Below are positions 35,241-46,800 of a stretch of 64,000 nucleotides of DNA, piece by piece (position 1 is the first letter of the stretch; every line of letters begins with the position of its first letter). Origin of the DNA: Agrypnia vestita (taxonomy: Eukaryota > Arthropoda > Insecta > Trichoptera > Phryganeidae); NCBI GenBank assembly GCA_016648135.1, contig JADDOH010004274.1, forward strand, positions 1 through 64,000, given 5' to 3'. The translations under genes and the position numbers were made by a program. A model generated the notes under the pieces. The model made no database searches, had not been told where the DNA came from, and saw only the letters and a program-made list of their open reading frames with translations.

Positions 35241-35604
35241 AACTTTATTAATCTCATGAGCTGAACGTAGAGTATATGTTATAATAAATTGTGTGGAAAA
35301 TTATTCAATGTGTGAAATTTCGAACGCGCCGATTCTTAATATTATAAAAGCGGTCGCATTTTGTCGACAAAATATTTAAATGAAATGTTTTGATAAAAAA
35401 TCTTTGTCACTCGATTCCTCTACCCATATTTCAGGTAAACTCTGAATAGACACAATCTACAAAATTTTTGAATGTAGCACATATTTTCATGAAATTATTT
35501 TCAGGAATCAGGAATTATTTGAACTTCATTAAAGACAATTTAATATTTATATTTTATATTAAATACCCCCTTGTTGTTAGTTACTCGAACAGATTGTGAC
35601 GTGG

Positions 35605-35630
35605 GGATAGGATAGGATAGGATAGGATAG
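35605..35630. repeat. (GGATA)5 microsatellite
   Basis: Five perfect GGATA units followed by GGGG. Confidence 0.9.
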
Positions 35631-35672
35631 GGGATATAGTCCCAAACTCACTTGCAGGGCGGTACGTACTTG

Positions 35673-35728
35673 CTAACCTGACCTAATCTAACCTGACCTA
35701 ATCTAACCTAACCTAACCTAACCTAACC
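35673..35728 (-). repeat. Interstitial insect telomere-type repeat (TTAGG/CCTAA)n
   Basis: Five perfect CTAAC units at 35703-35727, preceded by variant units (CTGAC, CTAAT) from 35673. TTAGG is the ancestral insect telomeric repeat; here it lies inside the window next to the GGATA run, so it is interstitial. Confidence 0.8.
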
Positions 35729-35739
35729 ATCACCAACCA

Positions 35740-38390
35740 CACAGGATGCAGCTTCTGACAAGTCGCCGTGGGCTCTGCGTCAGGTATTGGCCTTTATTCT
35801 TCTTTGTACGCTCGTGAACCAACATCAGCATTTTGACAGCATATTCAAAAATGTAAAGACACATGCACACGAAATACATGTCACATCAATATAAGTAATA
35901 TTTCTAAGCAAAGCTAAACGTTTGTGTTAAAAAAAAAATAGAACCACTAGATCACCAGGCGAGCATCATAATTATTACAACAACAAGCTACTAATTTCAT
36001 ACTTCGTATTCATATTCTGATTTTCATTCCATGCTATTTCACCGTTAAGATTCCACGCGCTTACCTTAGAAAATGTTGTCACGAGATGCTAAAATCCAAA
36101 ATCAACGCACTGTCGAGGCCTCGCAAAGTTTCACTCTGTCAATATTCATAACCGTTAAGAATTTTAAAGCTGAATATTCACTGCAAATAAATATTCCGGC
36201 GTTTACGTTTGAAAATATGGGTTTTTACTATAAATTTATACAGAATTTATATGCTTAACTCAGACTTTTTTAAAATATAGCTAAGATAAAACAATTTTCT
36301 CATATTATATAAAAGTAGTATATTGAACATTATTTAAAATATTAAAGAATAAAATATTAAAAACAATTTTCTCATATTATATAAAAGTAGTATATTGAAC
36401 ATTATTTAAAATATTAAATAAAATATAAGCATTTATCGACAGGCGGCAAAAAAATATAATAGTTTTCCATGTCTTAGATTCCGAATATTTATATATCGTA
36501 GGCTATTTTTTCTGACTAGTATGAAACTAGCATTATGACAATAAAACTGTTCTTAATTTATTAAGAAATGTTCAATATTTATAAAATTAATAATTTTTCA
36601 ATTTGCTAAACAATTTTTGTTACATTTTATAATTTAAAAAAGCTTTTTATTTTTATAAAACGATGATTTTTAACGAAATATTTTATTTACACAAGCACTT
36701 TGAGTCTTTACTTACTATTATAAAAGTATTTTTATTAAAAAAACGTTTATTACTATTAAAAAATATAACAATTCCGAAGTATGAAATATGTCAAAAAATA
36801 CTGCGGTTTTAAAGTCAATCTGTTTTTAAAACTGCATCATTTGTCGTTTTCACATTTTTCGATAAAAAGCCGAAATATGTATTTGCAGTGAATATCCAGG
36901 TCTTAATAGCAAAGTTAAAAAAATTTAAGAATATTTAAAATTTTTGATTAAATGTTTTATGGTTAACTGAAAATTAATATTGCACCTATAACAAAAAAAT
37001 CGATTTTTCTTTTGTTCTCAGTTCTTCGTCGAAAATAGGCGTAGCAATACATCAAGTTAATTACAGGGTGAAATATTTATTACCTACCCCTAATAGTATA
37101 AAGGGTGGAGGTAGGGGATGAAACAGGTGAAACCGAGGTATTAATTAAGCCTGGGACAAGCGCACCTGTCTTAATCTTAATCACAACGAAATGTTTTCGA
37201 CATTTGTGTGGCCTAAAATCGATTTTTTAGACATTTAATTTTTACAATTTGCATTTTTTTAAAGATTTTTACCTACTTATATCTAAATATTTCTAAGCCG
37301 TTAAATATAAGGTATTTTGCAGTGACACGAGACAAATTTAAATTAAATAATTTTTTATTTTTGAAATATTTTTATTCTGTTGTTATCAGTAACTATTTTT
37401 TATTAGTAAGCTAATACTTTTAAAAGGTTATTCAGTGTTTATTTAATTAAACACAAAAATTCACTTGGTTTAAATAAATTTTATTTTGGTTAAAATTAAT
37501 AATTTTATTTCATTTAAACGTCCTTCAACGTGCATCTACAAATGTCAAATCTCAATTCGTTCTATTTTATGTTTAATATTTATGAAAGAAAGACCTTCAA
37601 TTTACTCTGCAAAATATAAACTTGATTCGAAATGTACTAATTAGGTGGAGATTTTCTTCCGAATGTTCATTATTAAAATAGAAAATAAACAAGTCCATTT
37701 TATTTTAAGTTCATTAACGTTTGAAATGTTCAAATTGAAACTCTAATGTTGCTATTCTGTGACTCTTCTCACGGGTTTTAAAAATTTGTTCTTTCTTCTA
37801 GAAATTCAACAATTGTTTGATGGATAAAAGGATTTCATACATGGATGAATTTTTATCATTTTTCTTTGGTTGGTTTAAAAAATTTTGGATTTAATTATTT
37901 TACTACAACATTAATAAAATCCAATCCAATTTTTTTTTTAAACTGTAGCTTTTTCAACGTGTTTCAAGTCTTTAAAATCTAAGCTTCAAGCTTGTTAAAA
38001 TTTTATCTTTTTTATTCTCAAAATATTTATCGATGTATATTCATTCATGTAAAATAGTAGGTACCTAATATTGGCTTGGTTATTTAAAGAAACATCATTT
38101 AATTTAAAAGGGGCATATTTCATTTAAAATCGAAAATTACGATTCCTGTGTCATACTATTAAAGATAAAAATACTGAGCGATCCCTTTCACTGCGTACAA
38201 AAACAAGTTAAGTGCCATCATCCATATTAAAATAAGTATAATTACTTAAAAGCTTCGGAAAGCATTCCATGAATTATTTGTTTGTACACACCACAATAAT
38301 TTATCCTTCTTATAGGTTTACATATTTCGGGATACGAAGAAAAACATACTTGAAGAATTTATTGCAGTAAATTTTATATTTTGCGGCATG
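35740..38390. other. AT-rich non-coding stretch with one tandem duplication
   Basis: A 59-bp unit at 36288-36346 is repeated almost exactly at 36360-36418 (contains TATAAAAGTAGTATATTGAA). No gene otherwise. Confidence 0.6.
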
Positions 38391-38396
38391 TTGGCG

Positions 38397-38470
38397 GCCG
38401 ACGTAGCCCAGTGGGCATGACGATGACTTCTCACACCAAGCGTTCCAGGTTCGATTCCCGGTGAGGTCAC
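38397..38470 (+). repeat. tRNA-derived SINE head (A and B boxes)
   Basis: A-box-like GTAGCCCAGTGGGCATGA and B box GGTTCGATTCC are about 33 bp apart, with a T arm CCAGG/CCCGG. The anticodon stem is not convincing, so I read it as a SINE head and not a tRNA gene. The following about 150 bp could be the SINE body; no second copy was seen in the window. Confidence 0.5.
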
Positions 38471-38614
38471 AATTAATCTATATTATTAACTCAAGCCTGG
38501 GTATTTTTGTGATATTCTTCGCTTCAGTAATTTGGTCTCTTAATCTGTTGAAGCGTAAAAGATATATATCAATAATTCAATACGTGAGTGCATTGTTGAT
38601 GTATGGGTATGATT

Positions 38615-38890
38615 CTCAAAATGTTCTCAGCTTTTCACAGTTCAGGCCGTTCAGAATCTTCTGTGTGGAGTTTTCTAGGATATTCTGCCGTGTATATCTG
38701 ACCTCTCAGGCTGGTGTTTCGTATCCCATTGCAGGGTCCATCATCAAGACTAATTTGATGTCTCGGATGTGATGTCTCTAGGCTGGTGTGACTAATGTGA
38801 TCAGCTATGATGATGGACCCTGCAATGGGATACGAAACGTTGGCTAGAGGGGTTGGATGTTTACGGCAGAATGTCCAAGAAAATGAACGT
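38615..38890. mobile_element. Short foldback hammerhead element, family A
   Basis: Left arm (minus) with a degenerate motif at about 38716-38747 (core TTGATGA, GAAAC kept), right arm (plus) with one at about 38807-38842 (core ATGATGA, GAAACGTTGG kept). Stem II is weakened in both by GGATAC in place of GGATCC. Terminal sequence AATGTTCTCAGC with TTTTCAC matches other family-A ends. Target duplication not found. Confidence 0.6.
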
Positions 38891-39263
38891 ATTAACATAT
38901 ATCCTAGCATATAAAAATAATTTTGAAGTAAAACATAATAATAATATAAGTAAATAAAAATATAATACATAAGTAGTAACAGTAATGAATAAAACAAAAT
39001 TAATTAAATAACAATATTAAATATAGCGTATTAAGGTAAGTCTAGCTTTATTTACATCTTGCATCGCAGCATTGAATCAACATTTAATTATTACTCAAGT
39101 ATTAATTCAATGCTGTGACGACACATGATAGATGTCTATTTCGGTGAATAAATTGTTGTAAGCTCGGCACATTCCCACTATGGGTGAGCGTAATCCGGGG
39201 TTGGTACGAGCAACAGGAATGTGGAAGAGGCGGTGGACAAAGAAATTGGTTTCGATAAATCTT

Positions 39264-40560
39264 TTACAAGTTAAAAATGTTAAAAGCTGTAAGTCTGTTT
39301 TTTAAACTTAAAATGTTAAAATATTTCAATGAATCTGCATAGTGCTGCCACGGGATATATAACCTAAAGCTAAGCGTTCTTATGTATTTTCTTTGTATTT
39401 TTTGAAGTTCTTCAATATGTATATTATAGTAGGGATTCCAAATTTCAGAGGCGTATTCGAGGTGCGGTCGGATAAGAATTTGGTTCAGGTGTATGTAAGT
39501 TTCAGGATTCTTGAAATTTTTGGTGAAACGAAGTATAAATCCTGTCATGTTTTTTGCTTTACTAATTATGTTTTCTATGTGTATAAGGAAGCAAAGATAG
39601 GTGTCAAAGATAACACCTAGGTCTTTTATTGTATCAACGGGTTGAAGCTCGTTACCACCGGTATGGTACTGGTGAACATATTTATGACGATTTTTTGTAA
39701 AACTTATTGATTTGCATTTGGTATAGCTTATAAATAGTTTCTTTGGGATAAAATAATCATAAAATCTGTATAAGTCGTTTTAGAGGTTGTCGCAGTCGAC
39801 GAAACTGGAGATTTTTAAATAAAGTTTAAGTCGTCAGTAAAGAGTAAGAATGTAGCCAATTGAAAGCACTAAGAAACATCATTAATGAATAACGTAAAAA
39901 GAAAAGGTCCAAGAATTGATCCTTGTGGAACACCAGAAGTTATTTGGATTTGAACGATAACTTTGAACGATAACCATGATGGCGACTTATAGTTATCTAT
40001 TCGATATATAGCAGGCAAACCAGCGACACCGGTTACCTTTATTGCCATGTAAAGCCATGTTTTTGAGGAGGACATTGATCTAATATGTTGGAGATCGTTG
40101 ATTTATTACGGACGAATCCATGTTGTTTCTCTACTATGTTATTAGGAAAAATAGGGAATAGTACGTTATGGATAAGTTTCTCAATGACCTTGGCAATAAC
40201 AAATAATTTATAAATCGGTCTGTAGTTCTCAATATCCTATTTTGATTCATTCTTGTGAATTGGAGTAATGTACGCCGGCTTCCACAATTTCGGAAAGGTG
40301 CTTTACTCTATGCACATATTGAATAGTAATTTTAATGGTGAACAAATAGACCCTACCATCATCGTAAGGAAGTATCGAATTATCGGGACTGGGACCATTT
40401 TTTATATCCAAGCCCTTGATAATTACGATATCATTATTTACTGAAAAGTAAATATTGATGAAAAGGATATCAGATACTTCGATTTCAGGAGCGGTTGTTT
40501 GATCACTGGCGGCAGGATGTGAAATCAAAAGAACTTACTGAAAGTATGACGAAAATATTT
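39264..40560 (-). pseudogene. Decayed LINE RT region
   Basis: Minus-strand order: LWKPAYITPIHKNE and ENYRPIYKLFVIAKVIEKLI (about 40290-40170), then QHGFVRNKST (about 40130), motif B SGVPQGSILGPFLFTLFIND (about 39935-39876), a motif-C relic with FTDDLN (about 39820), IKDLGVIFDTYLCF (about 39630), and the thumb pattern MTGFILRFTKNFKNP with RPHLEYASEIWNP (39548-39435). Several frameshifts and stops. It is the same broad group as 22210-22824. No endonuclease domain is visible upstream. Confidence 0.8.
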
Positions 40561-40564
40561 TGCG

Positions 40565-40700
40565 AATTTCTATGACTCTCACCTAGTGACTCAGTTGTCA
40601 GCAATTCAAGTCGCATTGCTGGACATCAGTTTGTCCTATATAGCACAAGCGTTAGCCTAGTTTGAAAATAGTAAGAATCGGCATCGCTAATTTATTTTAA
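40565..40700 (+). repeat. SINE-like repeat S1, copy 1
   Basis: Shares with 53695-53890 the ordered words GGACATCAG, TATAGCACAAGCGTTAG, TTGAAAATAGTAAGAA and an A/T-rich tail TTTATTTTAAAA. The upstream part is a degraded B-box-like TCAGCAATTCAAGTC. Confidence 0.5.
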
Positions 40701-42400
40701 AAATAACAATAATTGTAAAAGGTAATACGTTATTTTATATAACATTATATAATAATTTAGTGGTATTATATTTTATCCATTACCTGCAAATAGAATCTGC
40801 ATTATTTTTGAAGAACAATTTGCCATGGTAGTTTTCCCTGAAAGTTTATCCTCCTCTCAGTTTTCTCTGAATTTGATGGAAGTTACATTTTTTCAAAAGG
40901 TTTATATTTCACATAATTAACGAGAATATTATTTTTTACGTTAGTATAACATCACTTATTTGTTTAAAATGTCATTTTGGTGGATGTTTTATTTTTTCAG
41001 GAGGTTTATTTTACAAATAATTTGTAAAATAAATTCTATTCTTTGTTACGTTAATATAACACCAATTTTTTTTTTAAATACCAACCAGGGACAGTGGTCT
41101 CTTCATCCGGATACAACGTATAACCGTATATACATTGGCCCCGAAACATGTTGGTGTTTTCAAGAAATTAGTGGTGAAAACAAAGAACATTCCTATTAAT
41201 TATATTAAAAATAATATTTTCGAAACAATATAACATCTATCATTATTTATGTCGTCACAAAGTCAATTTGCTAATATTGAAGAGGTTTATCATCAAATAG
41301 AAAAACAAAAATCTCCATTAACTTTACGACTTTACCTAAAATCAGTAATTTCAAAATCATAATAAGTTTCAGAATTTTACAACATCGAATAAGAGGTGTT
41401 CGAAACTTTAATCTTAATTAAATTAAACAATTACCAAGGCAAAGTTACTAAACTGGTATAAATTATATTTTTTATTTTATTGGACTACGAAAGGATGCAA
41501 TATAATTTAATTTTAAATAAATATACAACTTAACTACTTGATGTTTTAACAGGTGAGGATGTAAATTTTCGTCAATAATCTTTAACCGCCAAGAGAAAAT
41601 ATTGCTTCTGCTCTTTATCGGTGATGTGAAGATGATTCCATGAGTACTGCTCCTCTCTCTGCTATTTCATTAGAATGTACAAAGATCTTAACTTTATTGT
41701 AGTCATCATCATCATACCATATTTAACATTTTTCGTCAAAAAATCACACAACACGGTGACAGTGTTCCAAAATTCAATGCATGATTTGTAGCAAAATCTT
41801 CCAAGTTTTTAACTACAGTGAGAGCATTTTTGAGGGTTGCTTGTTTTGGAGAATCTTCCAATCCTTGATTTTTGAGGGCAGTCAGCATTCTCTTCTAGTT
41901 TCCAAGCAAACTTCATCATCGAAGTATGCAGAAACAACAAATTCTTCAGATAGATACCAAATCTATCTGAAGAATTTAGTTTAAAATACTACGCGAGTCA
42001 AAAGAGTTGTATTTTTAACTTATCCACCGTTTGTTGATGTTGCACGTTGTGACGTTTTTGCAGTCGTTGCAGTCATTGCCTTCAACGGCACATATTTTTA
42101 AAACTTTGATCAATGGTAGCGGTCCCTAAAATTAATATGAAAAAAAATACATGTGAATTTTTTGTCTATTAAAAGAATAAAAATGTGTTCTCTGATTAAA
42201 AAAACTTTTTTTTATTCGCACCCTAACTTACATATAAAATTACCTTTATCAGTAATAGACGTAAATCCGTGATGTATTTAATTAAAAATATATACGAATT
42301 AATGAGAAAGTCGGTATTAACGCTGAGTAAATGAAGGCGCAGACTGTATAATTACATTTAATATATCCCGCAGCTTTCAGGAATAATGATGTTATTTACT
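40701..42400. other. AT-rich non-coding stretch
   Basis: Holds a perfect 17-bp-stem hairpin at 41939-41977 with loop ACCAA. The minus strand over 41750-41990 has a possible broken coding relic, not identifiable. Confidence 0.5.
41939..41977. repeat. Perfect 17-bp stem hairpin
   Basis: Bases 41939-41955 (AAATTCTTCAGATAGAT) are exactly complementary to 41961-41977. Confidence 0.8.
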
Positions 42401-42414
42401 ACCCCTGTTCTAAA

Positions 42415-42530
42415 TTGCTAGCCTTATAATTCGCGTTACTAGTTTGCATCACCGGCTAACCGCGTCACGCGAGTGCGGAGCGCGGCCGCCACACCGCCGC
42501 GGCGCTAGTGAGCGCAGGCTGGTTTACAAA
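42415..42530. other. CpG-rich patch
   Basis: Dense CpG (GCGCGGCCGCCACACCGCCG at its centre) in AT-rich surroundings, no ORF. Possibly regulatory. Confidence 0.4.
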
Positions 42531-42835
42531 TCATGAACTAATAATCTTACTAGATCCATTCACCAGGATTTAATTGGGATATTTTGAGTGTACCTAGTGT
42601 AAGGCGTATCATGTGTCGGTGCATTGAAGTCTCCTAATATTTTAATTGGTCAATCGGTCGTCATGAGTGGAGCCGTCTGTTTAAAATTTACAAAAAACGC
42701 AATGCCCATAATATATATAAACGCAAGAACTTCAAATTAAGATGATTTTGATTGTTTTAATTTATTTAACAAACTATAATTATAATTTTTGGAAATAAAC
42801 TTTGTTTACATCACTTTTTTATTGAAAAAAAATCA

Positions 42836-42870
42836 ATATGTTTCAAAGCCAATGGCTTCTTCATCAGGAT
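42836..42870 (-). ncRNA. Hammerhead-like motif, family D
   Basis: On the minus strand: CTGATGA, then AAGCC-ATT-GGCTT stem II, then GAAAC. The conserved core strands are complete, but stem III and the cleavage site are unclear (ATATTG follows). Probably the end of a PLE-like element. Confidence 0.5.
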
Positions 42871-43209
42871 AACAAATGTATAATTACAAAATTAAATTTA
42901 AAAATCGACATATTAAAAAGTTATATATGGAAAATGAATAATAATAAAGTACCTACTTATCATGAAAATAAATTTAAAAGATAACTGTTTGTAAAAAGGA
43001 CCTGGTTATTTGTTTTTGAAGAAGAAGTATTTAACAAACCTTTTTTAGTCATCGTATATTCATTATCGTCCACGATAATCATGTTATACGCTCAATTATT
43101 TTTTGTTTTAGTTTTATTAATTGTTTGATTTGCAAAATAAAATAAATTGAATGTAAATAAACCTAATTCCCGTTTCAATTTTTTTATTTATTCAACTCAC
43201 GCGTACTTT

Positions 43210-43475
43210 TAAATATCTCAATCTTGAGACTTTGATATATCCCCCGTCCACCCCTGAAGTATACGCCGAGGGTCCGCGCTACGGTGAGGGGTAGAAGCCC
43301 TCTACGCCGCCGCGAGGCTACGCCACCTGAGTTATTTGTGGGTCCAGGCAGGCCGAACCATGCGGATGTCGGTAAATTCGGAGGTAAACGTCGCAATAAG
43401 AATTATGGCCTCGCTAGCAGGATGGATAACGGACGGGATAAGGGATGGAAAGATCTCGAGGGAGGGGCGGTTTGA
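43210..43475. other. GC-rich patch with overlapping ORFs on both strands
   Basis: ORFs at 43284-43475 (plus) and 43184-43396 (minus) overlap and reflect GC-rich sequence. The basic, Gly/Arg-rich plus-strand product has no motif that I can name. It may be a repeat remnant, such as a LINE ORF1 or Helitron piece. Confidence 0.35.
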
Positions 43476-43869
43476 ATAAGTTAATACATATTTAAACCCT
43501 ATTTTAAAATTAAAAATTCACACAAACAAACACTGGGTGGGGAAAGAATTAAAAAAATTAACGATGCAAAGCACTTGCTGGAAAATAGATACAATTTAAC
43601 CTTTGAGCGGGCGCGCCGTCTTAAATTTTGCGATAAATTTTATTTTCTCGATTAAAATTTTTCTGGAAATGCCTACTGCACTCAAACTCGATTCTGTTAT
43701 TTGATCAATGTGTATTTTATAATCGGTTAGTGGTCAACAAAATTATTAAACAGTTATACTGACAGTTTATTTATTATATTAAGGTCATCTGACACAAAGT
43801 TCATGACTTTTGCATTTTGTGTTGTCAGGTAGGTACATTTAGCTTGCTTATAATTTATTAATCTATAAT

Positions 43870-45060
43870 TATATTTGTTATTGTTATCACGCCGTTTCCC
43901 CGTGGGGGTAGGCAGAGAGGATAGAGCGCCACACTCTTCTGTCCTGACATACATACCTGACTTGCCTCATACACATTCATACACCTTCGCGTGCAAGCTT
44001 GCCGGTTGTTGAGGCTTCTAACGGGACCATCTTCCAGTATCTAGTTAATCTGGTCATGCCACGTCTTCCGCGGTCGCCCACTCTTTCTGGTGCCATCAAC
44101 ACTTGCATTATATATCTTTCTTACCATTCTTTCCTCATTCATTCGCTCAACATGCCCAAACCATCTTAATGACCTCTTTTTAATTCTATTAATTATGTTA
44201 AGATCAGCTTTACATTCATTCCTAATATCTGCTTTCTTTTCTCAATCATAAATTGCTTTGCTACACATACGTCTGAGGGATCTCATTTCCACTGCATTCA
44301 AGCTACTTTCGTTCCTTTTCTGCTAGCTCCAGGTTTCGTTTTCAGACATCAGTGTTGGTACCAGAATTCCAATATGTATCGCTAATTTTGCCTCGGCAGA
44401 CATATTCCAATATGTATCATAAACACACGTTGTCTTACTTTCCCCTTTCTCTAATACCATCACTTTTGACTTGTTTACCTTCATAATAAGGTCACTTTCC
44501 TTGCATACATCCTGCTTACTAGACTCTAAGTCCTGTTCGCTATTTGCTATTAATACTGCATCATCCGCTTACAGTAAACAGCATACAATCAAATCACTCA
44601 TTTTCGCTCCTACATTAATACAATCCAGTTCTTTCACACAATTATCCATATACAAGTTGAACAGCCATGGAGACATTACGCAACCCTGTTTGACACCTTT
44701 TGCAATATCAAACCATGGTATAATAATCGTAAAGGGATGCAATTGCTTGTATAAGTTTACTTTTCACCTTGTAACCAGAAAGTACCTTCCATAACCTTCC
44801 TCTTATAACTCGATTGTAAGCCTTTTGTAGATCTACAAATGCACGAAAAAGCTTTGATTTTTCGCTAAAAAATTTTCCGCCAACACTCGTAGACAGAAGA
44901 TCTGATCCATGCATCCTCTTCCACCCACAAAAGTCCCATGCACGTCCCATAACTTTTCTTTCGTCACCGACCTTACTCTTTCTATCAAAATTCTTTCATA
45001 AAGTTTGCCAACCGAGCTCAAAAGATTGATTTCCCTGTAATTGCCCTGTAAAACTAACTT
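43870..45060 (-). pseudogene. LINE family A: RT domain to 3' end, with stops
   Basis: Minus-strand order: INLLSSVGKLYERILIERV (about 45045-44990), GGRGCMDQIFCLRVLAENF, motif A AFVDLQKAYNRV (about 44843-44808), motif B GVKQGCVMSPWLFNLYMDN (about 44700-44640), motif C with the Tyr codon turned into a stop before ADD (about 44570), then the C-terminal part ERMNEERMVRKIYNASVDG, SGRPRKTWHDQI and a Cys-containing tail ending in PPRGNGV. This is a typical insect LINE RT with a conserved C-terminal extension. It contains at least two frameshifts and several stops, and it is 5'-truncated. Confidence 0.85.
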
Positions 45061-45519
45061 TATTTGACTCTGCTTATATTACCTTCACCTGTAATATTCG
45101 ATATTTCACCCACTTTCCAATGTCCAATCGACCTGAAATTTTGCACACAGACGTTTTCTTGATGACAATATATGAATTCACTAATAAAATAATTGCAACA
45201 TCATAATTAATTAATCAAAATAAGCTCACCAAAAAATGGCGCTAGTTTTCTACCGAAGTAATTTTGTACGCTGCGCTTGATAATATAATATTAAGATTTA
45301 AAAATTAAAAGTAAAAAATATTTTTTATGGCCTCATTCTATAGTAAAAGCATGGGCGCTTTCTCTCAAAAATAACAGAATTCTGTTATCTATATCAATAT
45401 CGTGAGCCTTTTATTAAGAAAGTGAGGCATAAGCTTTTTAATCGAATTTTTTTTTAAATTTTTATTTCATATTTATTTCATTTATAATAAAGAAAGAAGT
45501 GCTGAGATAGATTGATTGT

Positions 45520-45810
45520 TCATGTGTAACGTATGCACGAGGAAAGGATGGTTAAGAAAATATATGAGGCGAGTGTTGAAGGCTACAGGAATATAGAGCG
45601 TCCGCGAAAGACCTGGCACGAATTGAGGATGAGGATTATGTACACAATTATTTAAGGATGGCCCTGTATTCGTGGATGGTCATGTTAAAAGCCTCAACAA
45701 CCGTAGAACTTGTATGAGAAAATGTATGAATGTGGCCAAAGCAAAAGTGATGTGCTAGGATAGAAGAGTGTGGCGGGGAAACGGCGTGATGGTTAGTTCG
45801 TTATATTTTC
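45520..45810 (+). pseudogene. LINE family A 3'-end fragment
   Basis: EERMVKKIYEASVEG and RPRKTWHEL are readable, followed out of frame by the SLNNR-type and Cys-containing tail. It ends GAAACGGCGTGATGGTTAGT, the family-A 3' terminus. Confidence 0.7.
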
Positions 45811-46119
45811 TGATTTGAGCTACCAATTGCACAAATTTTACTTCGGGTCGGGTTTTAAATTTATGGCATTCCAACGAGTAATATGTTATTTCGTCTATTA
45901 AATGAGCCATCTATTATTTTCAACTATAAGCATCATCTTATATGTTTGACGTGTTTTTATCCAAATAAACTCAAACATTTCAGTTAAATAAGTAGTGCAG
46001 TAAACAAAATAATGCATTTTTAAAAAATTATTGAATTTCTCGCAATAATTAATAACTGTCACTGCAGTTGAGAGGAAATAAATAAATCTCTCATGGGAAA
46101 TAAAAATCGACACCATAAT

Positions 46120-46390
46120 TTATTTCAGCGAAGCTTTCACGTTGAGCTTTGTCAGCTGAGAGCCAACTCCTGCCGCGAAGTCAACAGGTCGTGGCACTGT
46201 CTCGGTGTTCACTTTTACGGATCATCTGGCATGAGGCTCCACACCGATCCATCATTTCCTCTTCCACCCCTCCTCGACAGCGCTCCAGCACCGCCCCCGC
46301 GCGAGGGTCGCTCACGCGAGCTTAATTCACCACATGAAACTTTTCCAAATGTTATCTTTCGCGTGACGTCACTTTTAATTCTAGTTTACT
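46120..46390. other. GC-richer patch with a consensus CRE palindrome
   Basis: A 110-codon ORF (46093-46425) crosses a GC-rich patch but has no recognisable domain. TGACGTCA at about 46365-46372 is a perfect CRE/ATF site. The patch could be a regulatory region; a coding role is unlikely. Confidence 0.35.
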
Positions 46391-46629
46391 TTTTTAAATT
46401 AATTATCCAAAGGTGCAAGCAATGATTCATATTAATCAACAGTATTATTCAAATTAATCAAAATGTTTTATTTTAATTACATATATAAAGAGTAACACCA
46501 CATTGACATTTAAAAAAATCATTTGCTTTTTCACTTTATCTTGTAGCTTGATAGTTTTTGAATATTTAAAGTCAATATTGGCGTCCTTACGATTGTGAAA
46601 GGCTAATAAAGGTTAACAAACACACTTTA

Positions 46630-46800
46630 AAGAAACTCAAAACATCAAAGATTCAACTCAAGTGCAAAGAGCTTGAACCACGTTTGGAAAAAGAAATTTC
46701 AGATACTTAGGCCCTAAACTATATAATAAAATGCTGGAAAAATATTCAAAATTTAGGTTTCCGAAAAATGTAAAATCAAATAAAATCGAATAAAATTTTG
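46630..46800 (+). pseudogene. LINE C-terminal fragment
   Basis: In one frame: GKRNFRYLGPKLYNKMLEKY then FPKNVKSNKIE and a stop. This is the usual LINE polyprotein tail (Y-G-x-x-x-x-x-x-G-P-K-L-Y-N). Upstream sequence is lysine-rich but unrecognisable. Confidence 0.6.

Noticed and set aside
38461..38772. 103-codon plus-strand ORF
   Set aside because: Runs from a SINE head into a hammerhead foldback; no domain.
38635..38997. 120-codon minus-strand ORF
   Set aside because: Covers the foldback element and AT-rich flank; reading frame is incidental.
41090..41160. Possible hammerhead around CCCCGAAACATG
   Set aside because: No CTGATGA partner at a suitable distance.
46093..46425. 110-codon ORF with proline-rich segment
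   Set aside because: No motif, no splice context; better explained as a GC-rich patch.
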